Shown: in pieces, positions 32,578-42,339 of the stretch | Layout: each line of letters starts with the position of its first letter | Position numbering within the stretch: the stretch's first letter is position 1 | Origin: Secundilactobacillus oryzae JCM 18671 | Lineage (GTDB): Bacteria > Bacillota > Bacilli > Lactobacillales > Lactobacillaceae | NCBI RefSeq assembly: GCF_000740055.1 | Contig: NZ_BBJM01000016.1 | Span: 1 to 46,680 of the forward strand | Length of the DNA: 46,680 nt | Direction: 5' to 3' | Program-made: the position numbers and the translations under genes | Notes under the pieces: generated by a model | What the model saw: only the letters and a program-made list of their open reading frames with translations | What the model was told of the DNA's origin: nothing | Databases searched by the model: none

Positions 32578-33420
32578 ATGCAAAAGAAAGTCGCGGTTTT
32601 ATCGGATGTTCACGGAGATGTCACCGCACTAAAGGCAGTCATTGCGGATAGTATCAAACAGGGTACGGATGAATACTGGTTTTTAGGCGATTTGATTTTG
32701 CCCGGGCCAGGCTCAGCTGACTTGTTTGACCTTATTACGGGACTCCAGCCAACCGTTTGGCTGAGGGGCAATTGGGAAGATTCTTATCTGCAATATTTAT
32801 CAGGTGACGTGAATTTAACTGATCCTGGGGATGTTCATTTTGCGCGAATTGCCCAACGGCTGGATCGACAGTTACGACAATCAGACGTTGATAAAATGGC
32901 GCAATTACCGATTTCACAAACGTTAGAGTCGAACGGATTACGGTTTGGGTTATCACACAATTTACCTAACAAAAATAATGGTCGTGAGCTATTTCCGACG
33001 AATGGTCAGCAGAACTTTGATCAGTTATTTGAATTTGATAGTGACCTCGATGTGGCGGTTTATGGCCACATTCACCAACCACTTATGACCTATTCGACTA
33101 AGGGACAGTTGATTATTAACCCGGGGTCAATTGGCCAGCCGTTCGATTTTTGGCCGAAATTGTGGGCGGATTTACGTGCTCAGTACGTTATGCTGACTTT
33201 GGGCGACGGTACTATCGAAGTTGAATTTCGTAAGGTCGCTTATGACGTTGAAACTGAGTTGAATTTAGCGAAGACCGTTCACTTACCTTATTTTGAGCTA
33301 TATAAGGAACTGCGCGAAACAGGCAGAACGCACACTCATGATGTACCGCTGCTGGCGGAATTGAACGAGAAGTATGGGTATGTGGATGAAGTTAGAGATT
33401 ATTTGAAGAAACAGGGTTAA
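32578..33420 (+). CDS. Calcineurin-like metallophosphoesterase (YfcE/DR1281-type)
   Basis: The 280-residue phosphoesterase has the metal motifs LSDVHGD (8-14), FLGDLI, RGNWED (where the family has GNxD/H) and GHIHQPL. INPGSIGQP near residue 180 is typical of the YfcE-like subgroup. Its substrate is unknown. GAGAGGA lies 8 nt before the ATG at 32578; the TTG three bases earlier is less likely. It sits 18 nt after the S9 peptidase, so it is probably co-transcribed, and ends at a strong terminator. Confidence 0.88.
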   Translation: MQKKVAVLSDVHGDVTALKAVIADSIKQGTDEYWFLGDLILPGPGSADLFDLITGLQPTVWLRGNWEDSYLQYLSGDVNLTDPGDVHFARIAQRLDRQLRQSDVDKMAQLPISQTLESNGLRFGLSHNLPNKNNGRELFPTNGQQNFDQLFEFDSDLDVAVYGHIHQPLMTYSTKGQLIINPGSIGQPFDFWPKLWADLRAQYVMLTLGDGTIEVEFRKVAYDVETELNLAKTVHLPYFELYKELRETGRTHTHDVPLLAELNEKYGYVDEVRDYLKKQG

Positions 33421-33427
33421 AAAATAA

Positions 33428-33472
33428 AAACAAACACCTCTCGAAAAGTTTGAGAAGTGTTTGTTTTTTGTA
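33428..33472. terminator. Bidirectional terminator between the phosphoesterase and dapF
   Basis: AAACAAACACCTCTC (33428-33442) and GAGAAGTGTTTGTTT (33452-33466) form the stem, with six T after it on the plus strand and a T-rich tail on the minus strand. Confidence 0.85.
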
Positions 33473-33502
33473 TTAATATTCATAAATAGATGCATATTAA
33501 TA

Positions 33503-34507
33503 CTAAAGTTGCAATTCTGACACCCTTGGTAAGCCTGCCACGAATTCTTGATAAGCTGCTTCCTCATCAGTTGCCGTAATGGCAGTCGTCTCAGCCGTGA
33601 CGTTAGCTTGATGAAGCGCTGATTCGGCGACTTCGATATGATGGGTTTCGGTTGCGTTACCCACTAAATCAATCCAGTACTGTGAATCGGTGTGGTGGAC
33701 CTTAGTCTGGACCTTACCGCCAGGATTGTAAATCGTCATTGGCGTTTCAAAGTCAGCAGCTTCTGGATGGGTCATGGCGAAGGCTAAACTAGTGGCGGAC
33801 ATTCCAGTGCCACAAGCATTTGTAAAGCCAACGCCCCGTTCAAACGTCCGAACGAACAATTCATTATGGCCCAGAATCTCTGCAAAGTTGACGTTGACGC
33901 CATCAGGGAAGTAAGGATTGGTTCCGTTTAATTCGGTCCCGAGTTTAGCAAGTGCATCACTGTTCAACACCGCTGCACTTACGAAACTGATGAGGTGAGG
34001 ATTGGGGACCGCCACTGAGGTAAACGTTAGGTCAGGGATGAAGGCCGGAACGGCTTCGTCAATTAACGTCTCAGTGCCAAGATTCTCGAAAGGCAAGGCT
34101 TCACGATTGAACCGAACTGGTGAAATTTCCACGCTGTACGCAGGAACTCCTGGGGCAAATTCTCCTTCGGCACTGACGGCTAAGTCAGCAGTTAGTGTTT
34201 CAACGGCAAAGTGGGTTTCGTCATGCTTTTCAGCTAAGTAGCGGGCAACGGTTCGCAGTCCATTGCCACACATTGAAGCCTCACTTCCGTCGGCGTTGAT
34301 GACGCGCATTTGCCCGAGTGTTTCGTCGTGTTGAGAATCGTTAACAACCAATAAGCCATCTGCCCCACCTAAAATACCGGTATTGGGATCGGTGATTTGG
34401 CGACTAAGGGTGATTAGTTCGTCGTCGGTAAGTGCTGTGCTAAGTGTGGTTTGATCTAGCAAGAAAAATTGATTTTGAGAACCGTGAACTTTGGTGAGTT
34501 GTGCCAT
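33503..34507 (-). CDS. dapF: Diaminopimelate epimerase
   Basis: The 334-residue enzyme interconverts LL- and meso-diaminopimelate. The two catalytic cysteines are C80 in SMCGNGLRT and C232 in NACGTGMSA. It is roughly 50 residues longer than the E. coli enzyme, mostly through a charged C-terminal extension (about 290-334) of unknown role. AGGAGG precedes the ATG. It follows lysC by 14 nt in the same operon, and the other DAP genes lie in the divergent operon. Confidence 0.96.
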   Translation of the reverse strand: MAQLTKVHGSQNQFFLLDQTTLSTALTDDELITLSRQITDPNTGILGGADGLLVVNDSQHDETLGQMRVINADGSEASMCGNGLRTVARYLAEKHDETHFAVETLTADLAVSAEGEFAPGVPAYSVEISPVRFNREALPFENLGTETLIDEAVPAFIPDLTFTSVAVPNPHLISFVSAAVLNSDALAKLGTELNGTNPYFPDGVNVNFAEILGHNELFVRTFERGVGFTNACGTGMSATSLAFAMTHPEAADFETPMTIYNPGGKVQTKVHHTDSQYWIDLVGNATETHHIEVAESALHQANVTAETTAITATDEEAAYQEFVAGLPRVSELQL

Positions 34508-34521
34508 GAGATGGCCTCCTT

Positions 34522-35898
34522 TTACGAAATGAGTAGGTGTTCTTGGATGAAGAATTGATAGTAAATTTGTTTAACGGCCTCAGCCGCATCAGATTGACGG
34601 GTGCCCAGCATGATTGAAATTCGCGAAGCGCCTTGGTTGACCATGTGGACGCCAATCTGATTATCAGCCAACGGTGCCAAAATTTTGTCGATAACGCCAA
34701 CATGTTCACGCATGCCTTCGCCGACCACCATGATGAGGGCATAGTCGTCAATCCACTCCAAAGTGTCAGGTTGCAAGGTTTGTCGGATATCGGCCAACAT
34801 GTCCTTGATGGTCACGTCGTTGAGTTGAGATTTATCAAAAATGACGGTTAAATCATCGATTCCACTTGGCATGTGCTCATAAGAAACGTTGTACTTATAG
34901 AGAATTTGCAGCAATTTCAGTGTAAATCCGACTTCTTTGTTGAGCAGGTAACGGTGTAGATATAAGGCGGCAAACCGGTTGGAACTGGCGACCCCGGTGA
35001 TTGTGCGGGTGGGCTCGAAACCGGCGTCAGGAACAATTAGTGTTCCAGGCAAATCGGGGTGGTTGGTGTTCTTGACGTTTATGGGAATATTGCCTTCGAT
35101 GGCAGGGATGATGGCTTCGTCGTGGAAGACTGAAAAGCCAGCGTAAGAGAGTTCCCGCATTTCCCGGTAAGTCATCATTGAAATAGCTAAGGGATCCGGA
35201 ATGATGCGGGGATCCGCCGCACAAATGGCGTCTACATCAGTGAAGTTTTCGTAAAGATCCGCACGCAAACCACGGGCTAAAATGGCACCCGTAATATCAG
35301 AGCCACCACGAGAAAAGGTCGCGATTTGACCAGATTCGGTGAAACCGAAGAAGCCTGGGAAAACTAGTTTTTCCGTTGGCGAAAATGAGCGTCGGGCCAA
35401 GTTGTCGTAAGTGACTGGCAAGACAGAAGCATTGTTGGGCTCGTCAGAAACCAATAGGCCAGCTTCCTTGGGATCGACATAACGGGCTTGCACGCCTAAA
35501 TGGGTCAAAATGGTTGCCATCAAACGAGCATTGAGTCGTTCACCGTGGGCCATAAAGGCGGCCATTAAGTAGTGATTATCTGGGTAAGTTACTTCTGGCA
35601 GTTGGTGTAACGCGTTTTTAATGAAGCTAATTTGCGCTGCTTCAAGACCAAAATAAGTGGCAATATCGAGGTAGCGTTTAAAAATGGTTGTTACGACTTC
35701 GGCAGTGGATTGTTGTTCAATGGTCAATTTTGCATATTTAACCAAAAGGTCGGTTACCTTCGTATCATCAGAATGACGTTTGCCTGGTGCGGAGGTCACG
35801 ATAACCTGACGATCTGGGTCAGCGTTAATGATATCAATAGCGTTTTGAAAGGGCTGACCAGCTGCGAGTGAGCTACCGCCGAACTTAATGACTTTCAT
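34522..35898 (-). CDS. lysC: Aspartate kinase (class III-like, ACT domains)
   Basis: The 458-residue kinase phosphorylates aspartate, the first step to DAP, lysine, threonine and methionine. KFGGSSLA (4-11) is the N-terminal kinase motif, and SRGGSDITGAILARGL the aspartate-kinase core signature. Two ACT-type regulatory parts follow after about 310. The single-chain length resembles LysC/YclM class III enzymes inhibited by lysine or threonine. A run of purines (AAAGAAGTGG) precedes the ATG. Upstream is a leader of about 150 nt with a GCTTGCAT/ATGCAAGC stem but no lysine riboswitch, so control may rest on feedback inhibition. Confidence 0.95.
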   Translation of the reverse strand: MKVIKFGGSSLAAGQPFQNAIDIINADPDRQVIVTSAPGKRHSDDTKVTDLLVKYAKLTIEQQSTAEVVTTIFKRYLDIATYFGLEAAQISFIKNALHQLPEVTYPDNHYLMAAFMAHGERLNARLMATILTHLGVQARYVDPKEAGLLVSDEPNNASVLPVTYDNLARRSFSPTEKLVFPGFFGFTESGQIATFSRGGSDITGAILARGLRADLYENFTDVDAICAADPRIIPDPLAISMMTYREMRELSYAGFSVFHDEAIIPAIEGNIPINVKNTNHPDLPGTLIVPDAGFEPTRTITGVASSNRFAALYLHRYLLNKEVGFTLKLLQILYKYNVSYEHMPSGIDDLTVIFDKSQLNDVTIKDMLADIRQTLQPDTLEWIDDYALIMVVGEGMREHVGVIDKILAPLADNQIGVHMVNQGASRISIMLGTRQSDAAEAVKQIYYQFFIQEHLLIS

Positions 35899-36057
35899 GG
35901 ATAAGGTCCACTTCTTTCAGTTCTCAAAATTAGATAATTATGAGATTTATAATTTAGCTTGCATTCTAACATCCTGATTTTTTGATGCAAGCGTAATTTC
36001 TTGAATTTGATTCCTGATTTGGTGGCCTTTAAGGAAGAAACTATTTTTTGTGAGGAA

Positions 36058-36086
36058 ATTATAATATTCTCTTGACACTCTCATAA
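36058..36086 (-). promoter_or_regulatory. Promoter of lysC-dapF
   Basis: On the minus strand, TTATGA (36086-36081) and TATAAT (36063-36058) are 17 nt apart. The -35 box of the divergent operon (36072-36077) lies inside this spacer. Confidence 0.6.
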
Positions 36087-36100
36087 AAGAATAATAGACT
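36072..36100 (+). promoter_or_regulatory. Promoter of the dap operon
   Basis: A perfect TTGACA (36072-36077) and TAGACT (36095-36100) with 17-nt spacing start transcription near 36107, just before the lysine aptamer. Confidence 0.65.
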
Positions 36101-36109
36101 TTAGAACAT

Positions 36110-36362
36110 ATCGAAGAGGTTGCAACCAACATGAGTGGCTGATGGAGTTCCTGCAAGAACGCAGAAATCAGTTAAAAGGGGCGGTTGCCGAAGCGCTAGT
36201 CAATGCAGTGGCTGGTTAGCTGGGACGTGATTGAATAAGTCACGGACTGTCGCGAGCAAATAGCGCTCGCGGGGCGCTTTCGACACAATGAGACCTGATA
36301 ATTAATGATAATTCTGGGGGACCCATTTGTTTGTTTAAGCGCAAGCAAATGGGTCCTTTTTT
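36110..36362 (+). promoter_or_regulatory. Lysine riboswitch (L-box) with terminator
   Basis: The aptamer (about 36110-36285) shows L-box hallmarks in order: CGAAGAGGTTGC, an AGT turn, AAAAGGGGC, GTTGCCGAAGCG, GCTGGG, GACTGTCGC and the closing GGGGCGCTTTCGA. A 15-bp terminator (36319-36333 with 36342-36356, one mismatch) and six T residues follow. Bound lysine should favour termination and shut off dapD-asd. Confidence 0.92.
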
Positions 36363-36392
36363 GTATAAATTTTTGGCAAAGGGTGAGAGACG

Positions 36393-37103
36393 ATGACAAA
36401 ACTAGACGCACAAGTAATTATTGATTTTATAGGCAACGCAGAAAAGAAGACCCCGGTGAAGGTGACAATTAAGGGTGAGCTTGCTGATTTAGTAGTTCCC
36501 GAGACCATCAAGGCCTTCATCGAAACTAAAACGGGCGTCTTATTCGGCGATTGGCAGGACGTTAATCCGTTCCTTATCCAAAATGCCGACGGGATTACCG
36601 ACTTTGAAGTTGAAAACGATGCTCGTAACTCTGCGGTACCATTGCTGGACTTGAAATCAATCAACGCTCGCATTGAACCTGGTGCCATCATTCGTGATCA
36701 AGTCGTAATCGGTGACAACGCCGTCATCATGATGGGGGCCTTAATCAACATCGGTGCTGAAATCGGCGAAGAAACCATGATTGATATGGGTGCCGTACTT
36801 GGTGGCCGGGCTATTGTTGGTAAGCACGCGCATATTGGCGCCGGAACAGTTTTGGCTGGGGTGGTTGAACCAGCTTCTGCTGAACCCGTACGAGTAGGCG
36901 ATGATGTCTTGATTGGTGCCAACGCCGTGGTTATCGAAGGCGTTCAAGTTGGTGAAGGTGCGGTGGTTGCTGCCGGCGCAGTTGTTACCCAAGACGTCGC
37001 GCCCCACACTGTTGTGGCTGGGGTTCCCGCACGCTACATCAAAGATGTCGATGCGCAAACCAATTCCAAAACTGGCCTTGAAGATGATTTAAGAAAGTTG
37101 TGA
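36393..37103 (+). CDS. dapD: Tetrahydrodipicolinate N-acetyltransferase
   Basis: The 236-residue left-handed beta-helix acetyltransferase (DapD/DapH type) acetylates L-2,3,4,5-tetrahydrodipicolinate. Hexapeptide repeats run from about 90 to 210 ([50 protein letters not shown]), preceded by an N-terminal alpha/beta domain. It defines the acetylase branch rather than the succinylase branch. AAAGGGTGAG precedes the ATG. It is the first gene after the lysine riboswitch, and dapL starts 4 nt past its stop. Confidence 0.95.
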   Translation: MTKLDAQVIIDFIGNAEKKTPVKVTIKGELADLVVPETIKAFIETKTGVLFGDWQDVNPFLIQNADGITDFEVENDARNSAVPLLDLKSINARIEPGAIIRDQVVIGDNAVIMMGALINIGAEIGEETMIDMGAVLGGRAIVGKHAHIGAGTVLAGVVEPASAEPVRVGDDVLIGANAVVIEGVQVGEGAVVAAGAVVTQDVAPHTVVAGVPARYIKDVDAQTNSKTGLEDDLRKL

Positions 37104-37107
37104 TGAG

Positions 37108-38259
37108 ATGGCTGTGTTAACTGAAACTGACTTAATTACGATTCGACGGGAGTTGCATCAGCACCCCGAACTCGCTTTGCACGAAACCGAAACGCATGAA
37201 CGATTACTAACCATTATTGCTGATTTTAATCAGACGCACTTGCAAGTCCGGACGTTGCCCGAGCTGCCCACCGCGATCTTAATTCGGGTCACCGGTTCAG
37301 CCCCACAACGGACTATTGGTTATCGAACGGATATCGATGCGCTGCCCGTAACCGAGGCAACTGGTTTGGCTTACGCCTCTCAGAATCCAGGAATCATGCA
37401 TGCTTGTGGACATGATGTTCATATGGCTGTTGCGCTTGGGGTGCTGAGTTACTTTGCTGAACACCAACCGCAAGATAACCTGATTTTCTTTTTCCAGCCT
37501 GCTGAAGAAAGCGAAAATGGCGGTAAGTTGGCTTACGAGATGAACGCATTTGAAGCCGACTGGCGACCGGATGAGTTTTACGGGTTGCACGATAATCCCG
37601 ACTTGCCAGCTGGCGCAATTGGTTGCCGCATGGGCACCTTGTTTGCTGGGACTACTGAAGTCAATGTTGACTTCACTGGTAAAGGTGGCCATGCCGCTTA
37701 TCCACAGGACGCCAACGACATGGTGGTTGCGGCGGCAGCCTTCATTAGTCAAATTCAGACCATTGTTTCTCGTAATGTTGATCCTATTGAAGGTGGCGTG
37801 ATTACCCTAGGCAAACTCGAAGCTGGTACCATTCGTAACGTGATTGCCGAGACGGCTCACATTGAAGGGACCATTCGGGGTCTGACTCAGACAATGATTG
37901 AACACATTGATGACCGTATCCGCGATGTGGCTGCGGGAATCGCCAGGAGCTTTAACGCTGAAGTGACAGTCTCCCTTAATCAGGGTGGTTACTTACCTGT
38001 TGAAAATGATCCAGCACTAACGGCAAACTTCATTAACTATATGAAGGAAAATGAGTCAATTGAGTTTATTGAAACGGCACCGGCCATGACTGGTGAGGAT
38101 TTTGGTTACTTGCTTTCCAAAATCCCGGGTACCATGTTTTGGCTAGGCGTAGGGGATGACGCACAGTTACATTCCGCTACACTGACCCCAGATGAAAGTG
38201 CCATCCAAGCAGGCGTCGATGCCATTACCGGTTTCATGACCTACAGAATGCTTCATTAA
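37108..38259 (+). CDS. dapL: N-acetyldiaminopimelate deacetylase
   Basis: The 383-residue M20 aminoacylase-type amidohydrolase removes acetate from N-acetyl-LL-DAP. Visible are YRTDIDALPV, MHACGHDVHMA (metal ligands), PAEESENGG, HAAYPQ and the late AMTGEDFGYLL. It is the expected partner of the upstream acetyltransferase. The ribosome site is weak and the start lies 4 nt past the dapD stop, so translation is likely coupled. Confidence 0.94.
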   Translation: MAVLTETDLITIRRELHQHPELALHETETHERLLTIIADFNQTHLQVRTLPELPTAILIRVTGSAPQRTIGYRTDIDALPVTEATGLAYASQNPGIMHACGHDVHMAVALGVLSYFAEHQPQDNLIFFFQPAEESENGGKLAYEMNAFEADWRPDEFYGLHDNPDLPAGAIGCRMGTLFAGTTEVNVDFTGKGGHAAYPQDANDMVVAAAAFISQIQTIVSRNVDPIEGGVITLGKLEAGTIRNVIAETAHIEGTIRGLTQTMIEHIDDRIRDVAAGIARSFNAEVTVSLNQGGYLPVENDPALTANFINYMKENESIEFIETAPAMTGEDFGYLLSKIPGTMFWLGVGDDAQLHSATLTPDESAIQAGVDAITGFMTYRMLH

Positions 38260-38282
38260 ATAACTAGGAAGAAGTGATTCAT

Positions 38283-39197
38283 ATGACAACTCTTGAAAAT
38301 GCAGATATCATCACCGCGATTATTACCCCGTTTGATGAAAATGATCAGATTAACTATGACGCACTAGAACGCTTAACCAACCATTTAATTGAAACGGGTA
38401 GCCGTGGTTTCGTCATTGGTGGCACGACGGGTGAAACCCCAACGCTGACTGAGGCGGAAAAATTAGAACTCTACCGGCGTTTTGCTCAAATCGTTGCTGG
38501 CCGAGTTCCTGTGATTGCTGGAACTGGAAGCAATAATACCCGGGAAACGGTGGCATTTACTCGCACCGTGACCCAAATTGATGGGATCGACATGGCCTTA
38601 GTCGTCGTACCTTACTACAACAAGCCTAACCAACGCGGTATGATTGCGCATTTTGAGGCGGTAGCCGCTCAAACCGAAAAGCCAATCATTATGTATAACA
38701 TTCCGGGCCGAACTGGCGTAACGATGAGCAACGAAACAGTTGTCACCTTATCGCAAAATCCGATGATCGCGGGCGTTAAGCAGTGTACATCATTAGAAGA
38801 TATTGAAGCACTAATCGAGCAAACGGACTCAGAATTTGCCGTCTATAGTGGAGAAGATCCTCAAGCGTTGGCGATTAAAACGGTCGGTGGCGCCGGCATC
38901 ATTTCGGTTGCTGCCCACGTTTACGGCACCGAAATGCGGGCGATGTACGACGCTCTAACGGCTGGCAACGTTGCGGAAGCTGGTCGTTTACAAAGGGAGC
39001 TAACGCCAAAGATGCAAGCGTTATTCATGTACCCTTCGCCCGCACCCGTCAAGGCCGTGTTAAATGCGCAAGGCTACGCGGTGGGCGATTGTCGGTTGCC
39101 AATCCTGGCACTGGATGCCACTGAAAAACAAACCTTGGCACTCCGATTGGGTCTTGAAGCTGATGCCTTAGCCCAGGAGACGGGGGTTCGACTATGA
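38283..39197 (+). CDS. dapA: 4-hydroxy-tetrahydrodipicolinate synthase
   Basis: The 304-residue aldolase condenses pyruvate with aspartate semialdehyde. The Schiff-base lysine is K166 (AGVKQCTS) and the proton-relay tyrosine Y138 (YNIPGRTG). [10 protein letters not shown] (46-55) is the substrate loop. An in-frame GTG at 38274 is too close to AGGAAG, so ATG 38283 is chosen. Its stop overlaps dapB by 4 nt. At the K site the family usually has KEAS or KEAT; KQCTS is a mild variant. Confidence 0.96.
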   Translation: MTTLENADIITAIITPFDENDQINYDALERLTNHLIETGSRGFVIGGTTGETPTLTEAEKLELYRRFAQIVAGRVPVIAGTGSNNTRETVAFTRTVTQIDGIDMALVVVPYYNKPNQRGMIAHFEAVAAQTEKPIIMYNIPGRTGVTMSNETVVTLSQNPMIAGVKQCTSLEDIEALIEQTDSEFAVYSGEDPQALAIKTVGGAGIISVAAHVYGTEMRAMYDALTAGNVAEAGRLQRELTPKMQALFMYPSPAPVKAVLNAQGYAVGDCRLPILALDATEKQTLALRLGLEADALAQETGVRL

Positions 39198-39973
39198 CCA
39201 ACGTGTTAATCGCCGGATTTACCGGGGCGATGGGTCAGAAAGCGGTCAATTTAATTTCGCAAATGAGCGGTTTTGAGTTAACTGCCGTTTACGCACCAGA
39301 CCTACCATCAACGAATCCCACCGATTTTAATTTACCGGTCAACGTGCAGGTTTTTGAATCGCTAGCAGCCATTGAAACGAATGCGACCATTTGGATTGAT
39401 TTCACCCTTCCCAGTGCGGTGTACGAAAACACGAAATTTGCAATTGCGCACGGAATGCACCCGGTGGTCGGGACGACGGGATTGACCGATGCACAGGTGG
39501 CCGAGTTACAAGCTCAAGCTGCTACGCAACGGTTAGGGGGGTTGATTGCCCCCAACTTCGGGTTATCGGCGGTACTCTTGATGAAATTCGCCAAGGAAGC
39601 CGCCGCCTATTTCCCTGATGTTGAAATCATTGAAATGCATCACGATAACAAGAAAGACGCGCCATCCGGAACGGCGTTGAACACCGCTAAGTTGATAAAT
39701 CAGGTCCGTGAACCGCATCAACAAGGCAATCCAAACGAAGTTGAAACGGTCCCAGGTGCGCGAGGTGGTGACCTCAATGGCATCCGTGTCCACGCCGTTC
39801 GTCTTCCCGGCTACGTTGCCCACGAGCAAGTGCTTTTCGGCGGTGCCGGGGAAGCATTGACGATTCGGCAGGACTCGTTTGACCGTGAATCATTCATGAC
39901 CGGCGTGAAGGTCGCCGTTGAAAAGGTAAGCGCGCTTGATCAGCTCGTGGTGGGCTTAGAGAACGTGTTATAA
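39194..39973 (+). CDS. dapB: 4-hydroxy-tetrahydrodipicolinate reductase
   Basis: The 259-residue NAD(P)H-dependent reductase has the Rossmann motif [10 protein letters not shown] (8-17), the family signature [15 protein letters not shown] (catalytic His and Lys) and [17 protein letters not shown]. It overlaps dapA (ATGA), which indicates coupled translation, and is followed 20 nt later by the aminotransferase. Confidence 0.97.
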   Translation: MTNVLIAGFTGAMGQKAVNLISQMSGFELTAVYAPDLPSTNPTDFNLPVNVQVFESLAAIETNATIWIDFTLPSAVYENTKFAIAHGMHPVVGTTGLTDAQVAELQAQAATQRLGGLIAPNFGLSAVLLMKFAKEAAAYFPDVEIIEMHHDNKKDAPSGTALNTAKLINQVREPHQQGNPNEVETVPGARGGDLNGIRVHAVRLPGYVAHEQVLFGGAGEALTIRQDSFDRESFMTGVKVAVEKVSALDQLVVGLENVL

Positions 39974-39993
39974 GAGAAAGGGAAGTGCAGCAA

Positions 39994-41187
39994 ATGCCAA
40001 ATTTAGCAAGTGAGTTACGGCCAGTCGTGAACCAACGGCTGACGGAAGTAGAAGCGTCGGGAATTCGGGCGTTCGATCAAAAAATTTCGAAGATTCCCGG
40101 GATTGTCAAATTGACGATTGGGGAACCGGACTTGAATACCCCGGAACACATTAAAGCGGCGGCAGTGACCAGCATCGTGCAGAATGATTCTCACTACTCA
40201 GCTCAACGTGGGACGCTTGCACTTCGTAACGCCATTAGTGGTTATCTGGAACGGTCGCAGGAGTTAACCTATGATCCGGAAACCGAAATTGTAGTGACGG
40301 TGGGTGCTACCGAGGCGCTGACGGCTACGACGTTTGCACTGCTAAATCCTGGGGATAAGGTCATTGTGCCAACGCCAACATTTGCGCTGTACTTTCCAAT
40401 TATCAGTTTAACGGGGGCGATTCCCGTCATGGTTGATACTTCCGCGGATCAATTTGTATTGACGCCGGAACGCCTAACCGAAGTGCTGGAACGCGAAGGT
40501 GATGCGGTAAAAGCCGTGTTATTAAACTACCCAAGTAACCCGACTGGTGTTGAATACGATGTTGAAACGGTGAAGGGCTTAGCTCAAGTGATTCGTGAAC
40601 ATCATCTCTATGCGATTTCAGATGAAATTTACGCGGAGCTAACTTATGATTTCGACCATTACTCAATTGCAAAAGAAATTCCTGAGCGAACCATTTTGGT
40701 TAACGGACTGTCGAAGTCACACGCGATGACTGGATATCGAATCGGTTACGTTGCAGCGCCAGCAGAAGTCGTGGCCAACATTACCAAAATGCACGCGTTT
40801 ATGGTGACGGCACCTTCAAACCCAGCGCAGGCTGCAGCAGCCGAGGCTCTGGCAAACGGGGATGCTGATCCGGTAGAAGCTAAGGAAAGCTATCGTCGCC
40901 GTCGCGACTTCATCCGGGACGCGCTAATGGCAATGGGAATTGAAACGGTTGCCCCTCAAGGTGCTTTTTACATTTTTGCACGGATTCCAGCGGCTTACGG
41001 TCAAGATGACGTTAAGTTTGCCGAAGAGCTGGCAGCTAAAGCGTTGGTTGGCGGTACTCCTGGGAGTGCGTTTGGCGCAGGTGGTGAGGGCTATATCCGC
41101 TTCTCGTACGCCGCATCGGATGAAAGCTTGAAGTTAGCAATGACTAGAATGAGCGAATTTGTGGGCACTGAGATTGGTGTTCATTAA
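39994..41187 (+). CDS. patA: Class I/II PLP aminotransferase (N-acetyl-DAP aminotransferase, PatA-like)
   Basis: The 397-residue fold-type I aminotransferase has the PLP lysine K241 in GLSKSHAMTGYRIGY; NYPSNPTG (178-185) and SDEIYAEL bind the cofactor. By position between dapB and asd, and with dapD/dapL present, it is very likely the N-acetyl-L-2-amino-6-oxopimelate aminotransferase, the one step otherwise unaccounted for. AAAGGGAAG supports ATG 39994 over the GTG at 39985. Confidence 0.9.
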   Translation: MPNLASELRPVVNQRLTEVEASGIRAFDQKISKIPGIVKLTIGEPDLNTPEHIKAAAVTSIVQNDSHYSAQRGTLALRNAISGYLERSQELTYDPETEIVVTVGATEALTATTFALLNPGDKVIVPTPTFALYFPIISLTGAIPVMVDTSADQFVLTPERLTEVLEREGDAVKAVLLNYPSNPTGVEYDVETVKGLAQVIREHHLYAISDEIYAELTYDFDHYSIAKEIPERTILVNGLSKSHAMTGYRIGYVAAPAEVVANITKMHAFMVTAPSNPAQAAAAEALANGDADPVEAKESYRRRRDFIRDALMAMGIETVAPQGAFYIFARIPAAYGQDDVKFAEELAAKALVGGTPGSAFGAGGEGYIRFSYAASDESLKLAMTRMSEFVGTEIGVH

Positions 41188-41212
41188 GAACTAAATTGAG
41201 GAGATGGGAAAC

Positions 41213-42286
41213 ATGAGTGAAGGATATGTAGTGGCGATTTTAGGGGCAACGGGTGCAGTGGGCACACGCATGATTGAACAATTAGAGGCTTCAACGGTGC
41301 CAGTAGCTGAAATTAAGTTGTTGGCCTCGAGCCGGTCTGCGGGACAAGTTAAGCAGTTTAAGGGCCAAGATGTTGTGATTGAAGAAGCAACGCCAGATTC
41401 ATTTAACGGGGTCGACTTGGTATTATCATCAGCCGGCGGGTCAGTTTCTAAGCAACTATTACCAGAAGCCGTTAAGCACGGGGCCGTCTGTGTCGACAAC
41501 ACGAGTGCGTTCCGGATGGATCCAGAAGTGCCATTGGTGATTCCGGAAGTTAATGAGCAAGCGCTCTACCGTCATCATGGGATTATTGCGAATCCTAACT
41601 GTTCAACCATCCAAATGGTGGTTGCGTTGGCACCCATTCGCCAACAATTTGGCCTGGTCCAAGTGATTGTTTCCACCTATCAAGCTGCATCAGGTGCTGG
41701 TCAATCCGCTTTAAACGAGTTGCGAACTGAAGCGGCTGCTCATTTGGAAGGCGAAGAAATGGCCGCTGCCATCTTGCCGACTAAGGGCGACCAAAAGCAC
41801 TATCCATTAGCCTTTAACCTGCTTCCTCAAATTGACGTGTTCGAAGACGACGGCTATACTCATGAAGAATGGAAGATGATTCATGAAACCAAGAAGATTA
41901 TGCTAGACGACATGAATGCTGGCGAAATCAAGGTCACGGCAACTTGTGTGCGGGTCCCGATTGCGGTGGGTCACGGCGAATCCGTTTACTTTGAAGTGGC
42001 GGATCGTTCAACGACCGCTGCGGATATTCAGGCGGTGCTGACTCAAGCCCCTGGCGTTGTGCTGGAGGATGATCCAGCCAACCAAGTTTACCCACAACCT
42101 TTAACGGCGGAGGGCAAGCGTGAGACGTTCGTCGGCCGGGTTCGTCCAGACTTCGAGAATCCGGGTGCCTTCAACATGTGGGTGGTTTCCGACAACCTGC
42201 TAAAGGGTGCAGCATGGAATGCGGTGCAAATCGCAGAACGGTTAGTGGCAGATGATCTGGTTCGGGTTCCAGTCGAACAGTCATAA
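41213..42286 (+). CDS. asd: Aspartate-semialdehyde dehydrogenase
   Basis: The 357-residue enzyme reduces aspartyl phosphate to the semialdehyde with [18 protein letters not shown] (9-21) is the NADP loop, C130 in NPNCSTIQM the catalytic cysteine and VGHGESV carries the active-site His. ATG 41204 abuts GAGGAG, so ATG 41213, 9 nt further, is the start. It closes the lysine-riboswitch operon and is followed by a terminator. Its product also feeds threonine and methionine, which would tie those routes to lysine level. Confidence 0.96.
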   Translation: MSEGYVVAILGATGAVGTRMIEQLEASTVPVAEIKLLASSRSAGQVKQFKGQDVVIEEATPDSFNGVDLVLSSAGGSVSKQLLPEAVKHGAVCVDNTSAFRMDPEVPLVIPEVNEQALYRHHGIIANPNCSTIQMVVALAPIRQQFGLVQVIVSTYQAASGAGQSALNELRTEAAAHLEGEEMAAAILPTKGDQKHYPLAFNLLPQIDVFEDDGYTHEEWKMIHETKKIMLDDMNAGEIKVTATCVRVPIAVGHGESVYFEVADRSTTAADIQAVLTQAPGVVLEDDPANQVYPQPLTAEGKRETFVGRVRPDFENPGAFNMWVVSDNLLKGAAWNAVQIAERLVADDLVRVPVEQS

Positions 42287-42295
42287 TCTAAATTG

Positions 42296-42323
42296 GCGCT
42301 TCGGTCTTCCGAGCGCTTTTTTT
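42296..42323 (+). terminator. Terminator of the dap operon
   Basis: GCGCT-T-CGG (bulged T) pairs with CCGAGCGC around TCTT and is followed by seven T residues. Confidence 0.85.
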
Positions 42324-42339
42324 AATGGAGGCGATTGAG

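Noticed and set aside
35899-36050. A second lysine riboswitch in the lysC leader
   Set aside because: The leader shows only a GCTTGCAT/ATGCAAGC stem and none of the L-box landmarks, and no terminator lies before lysC.
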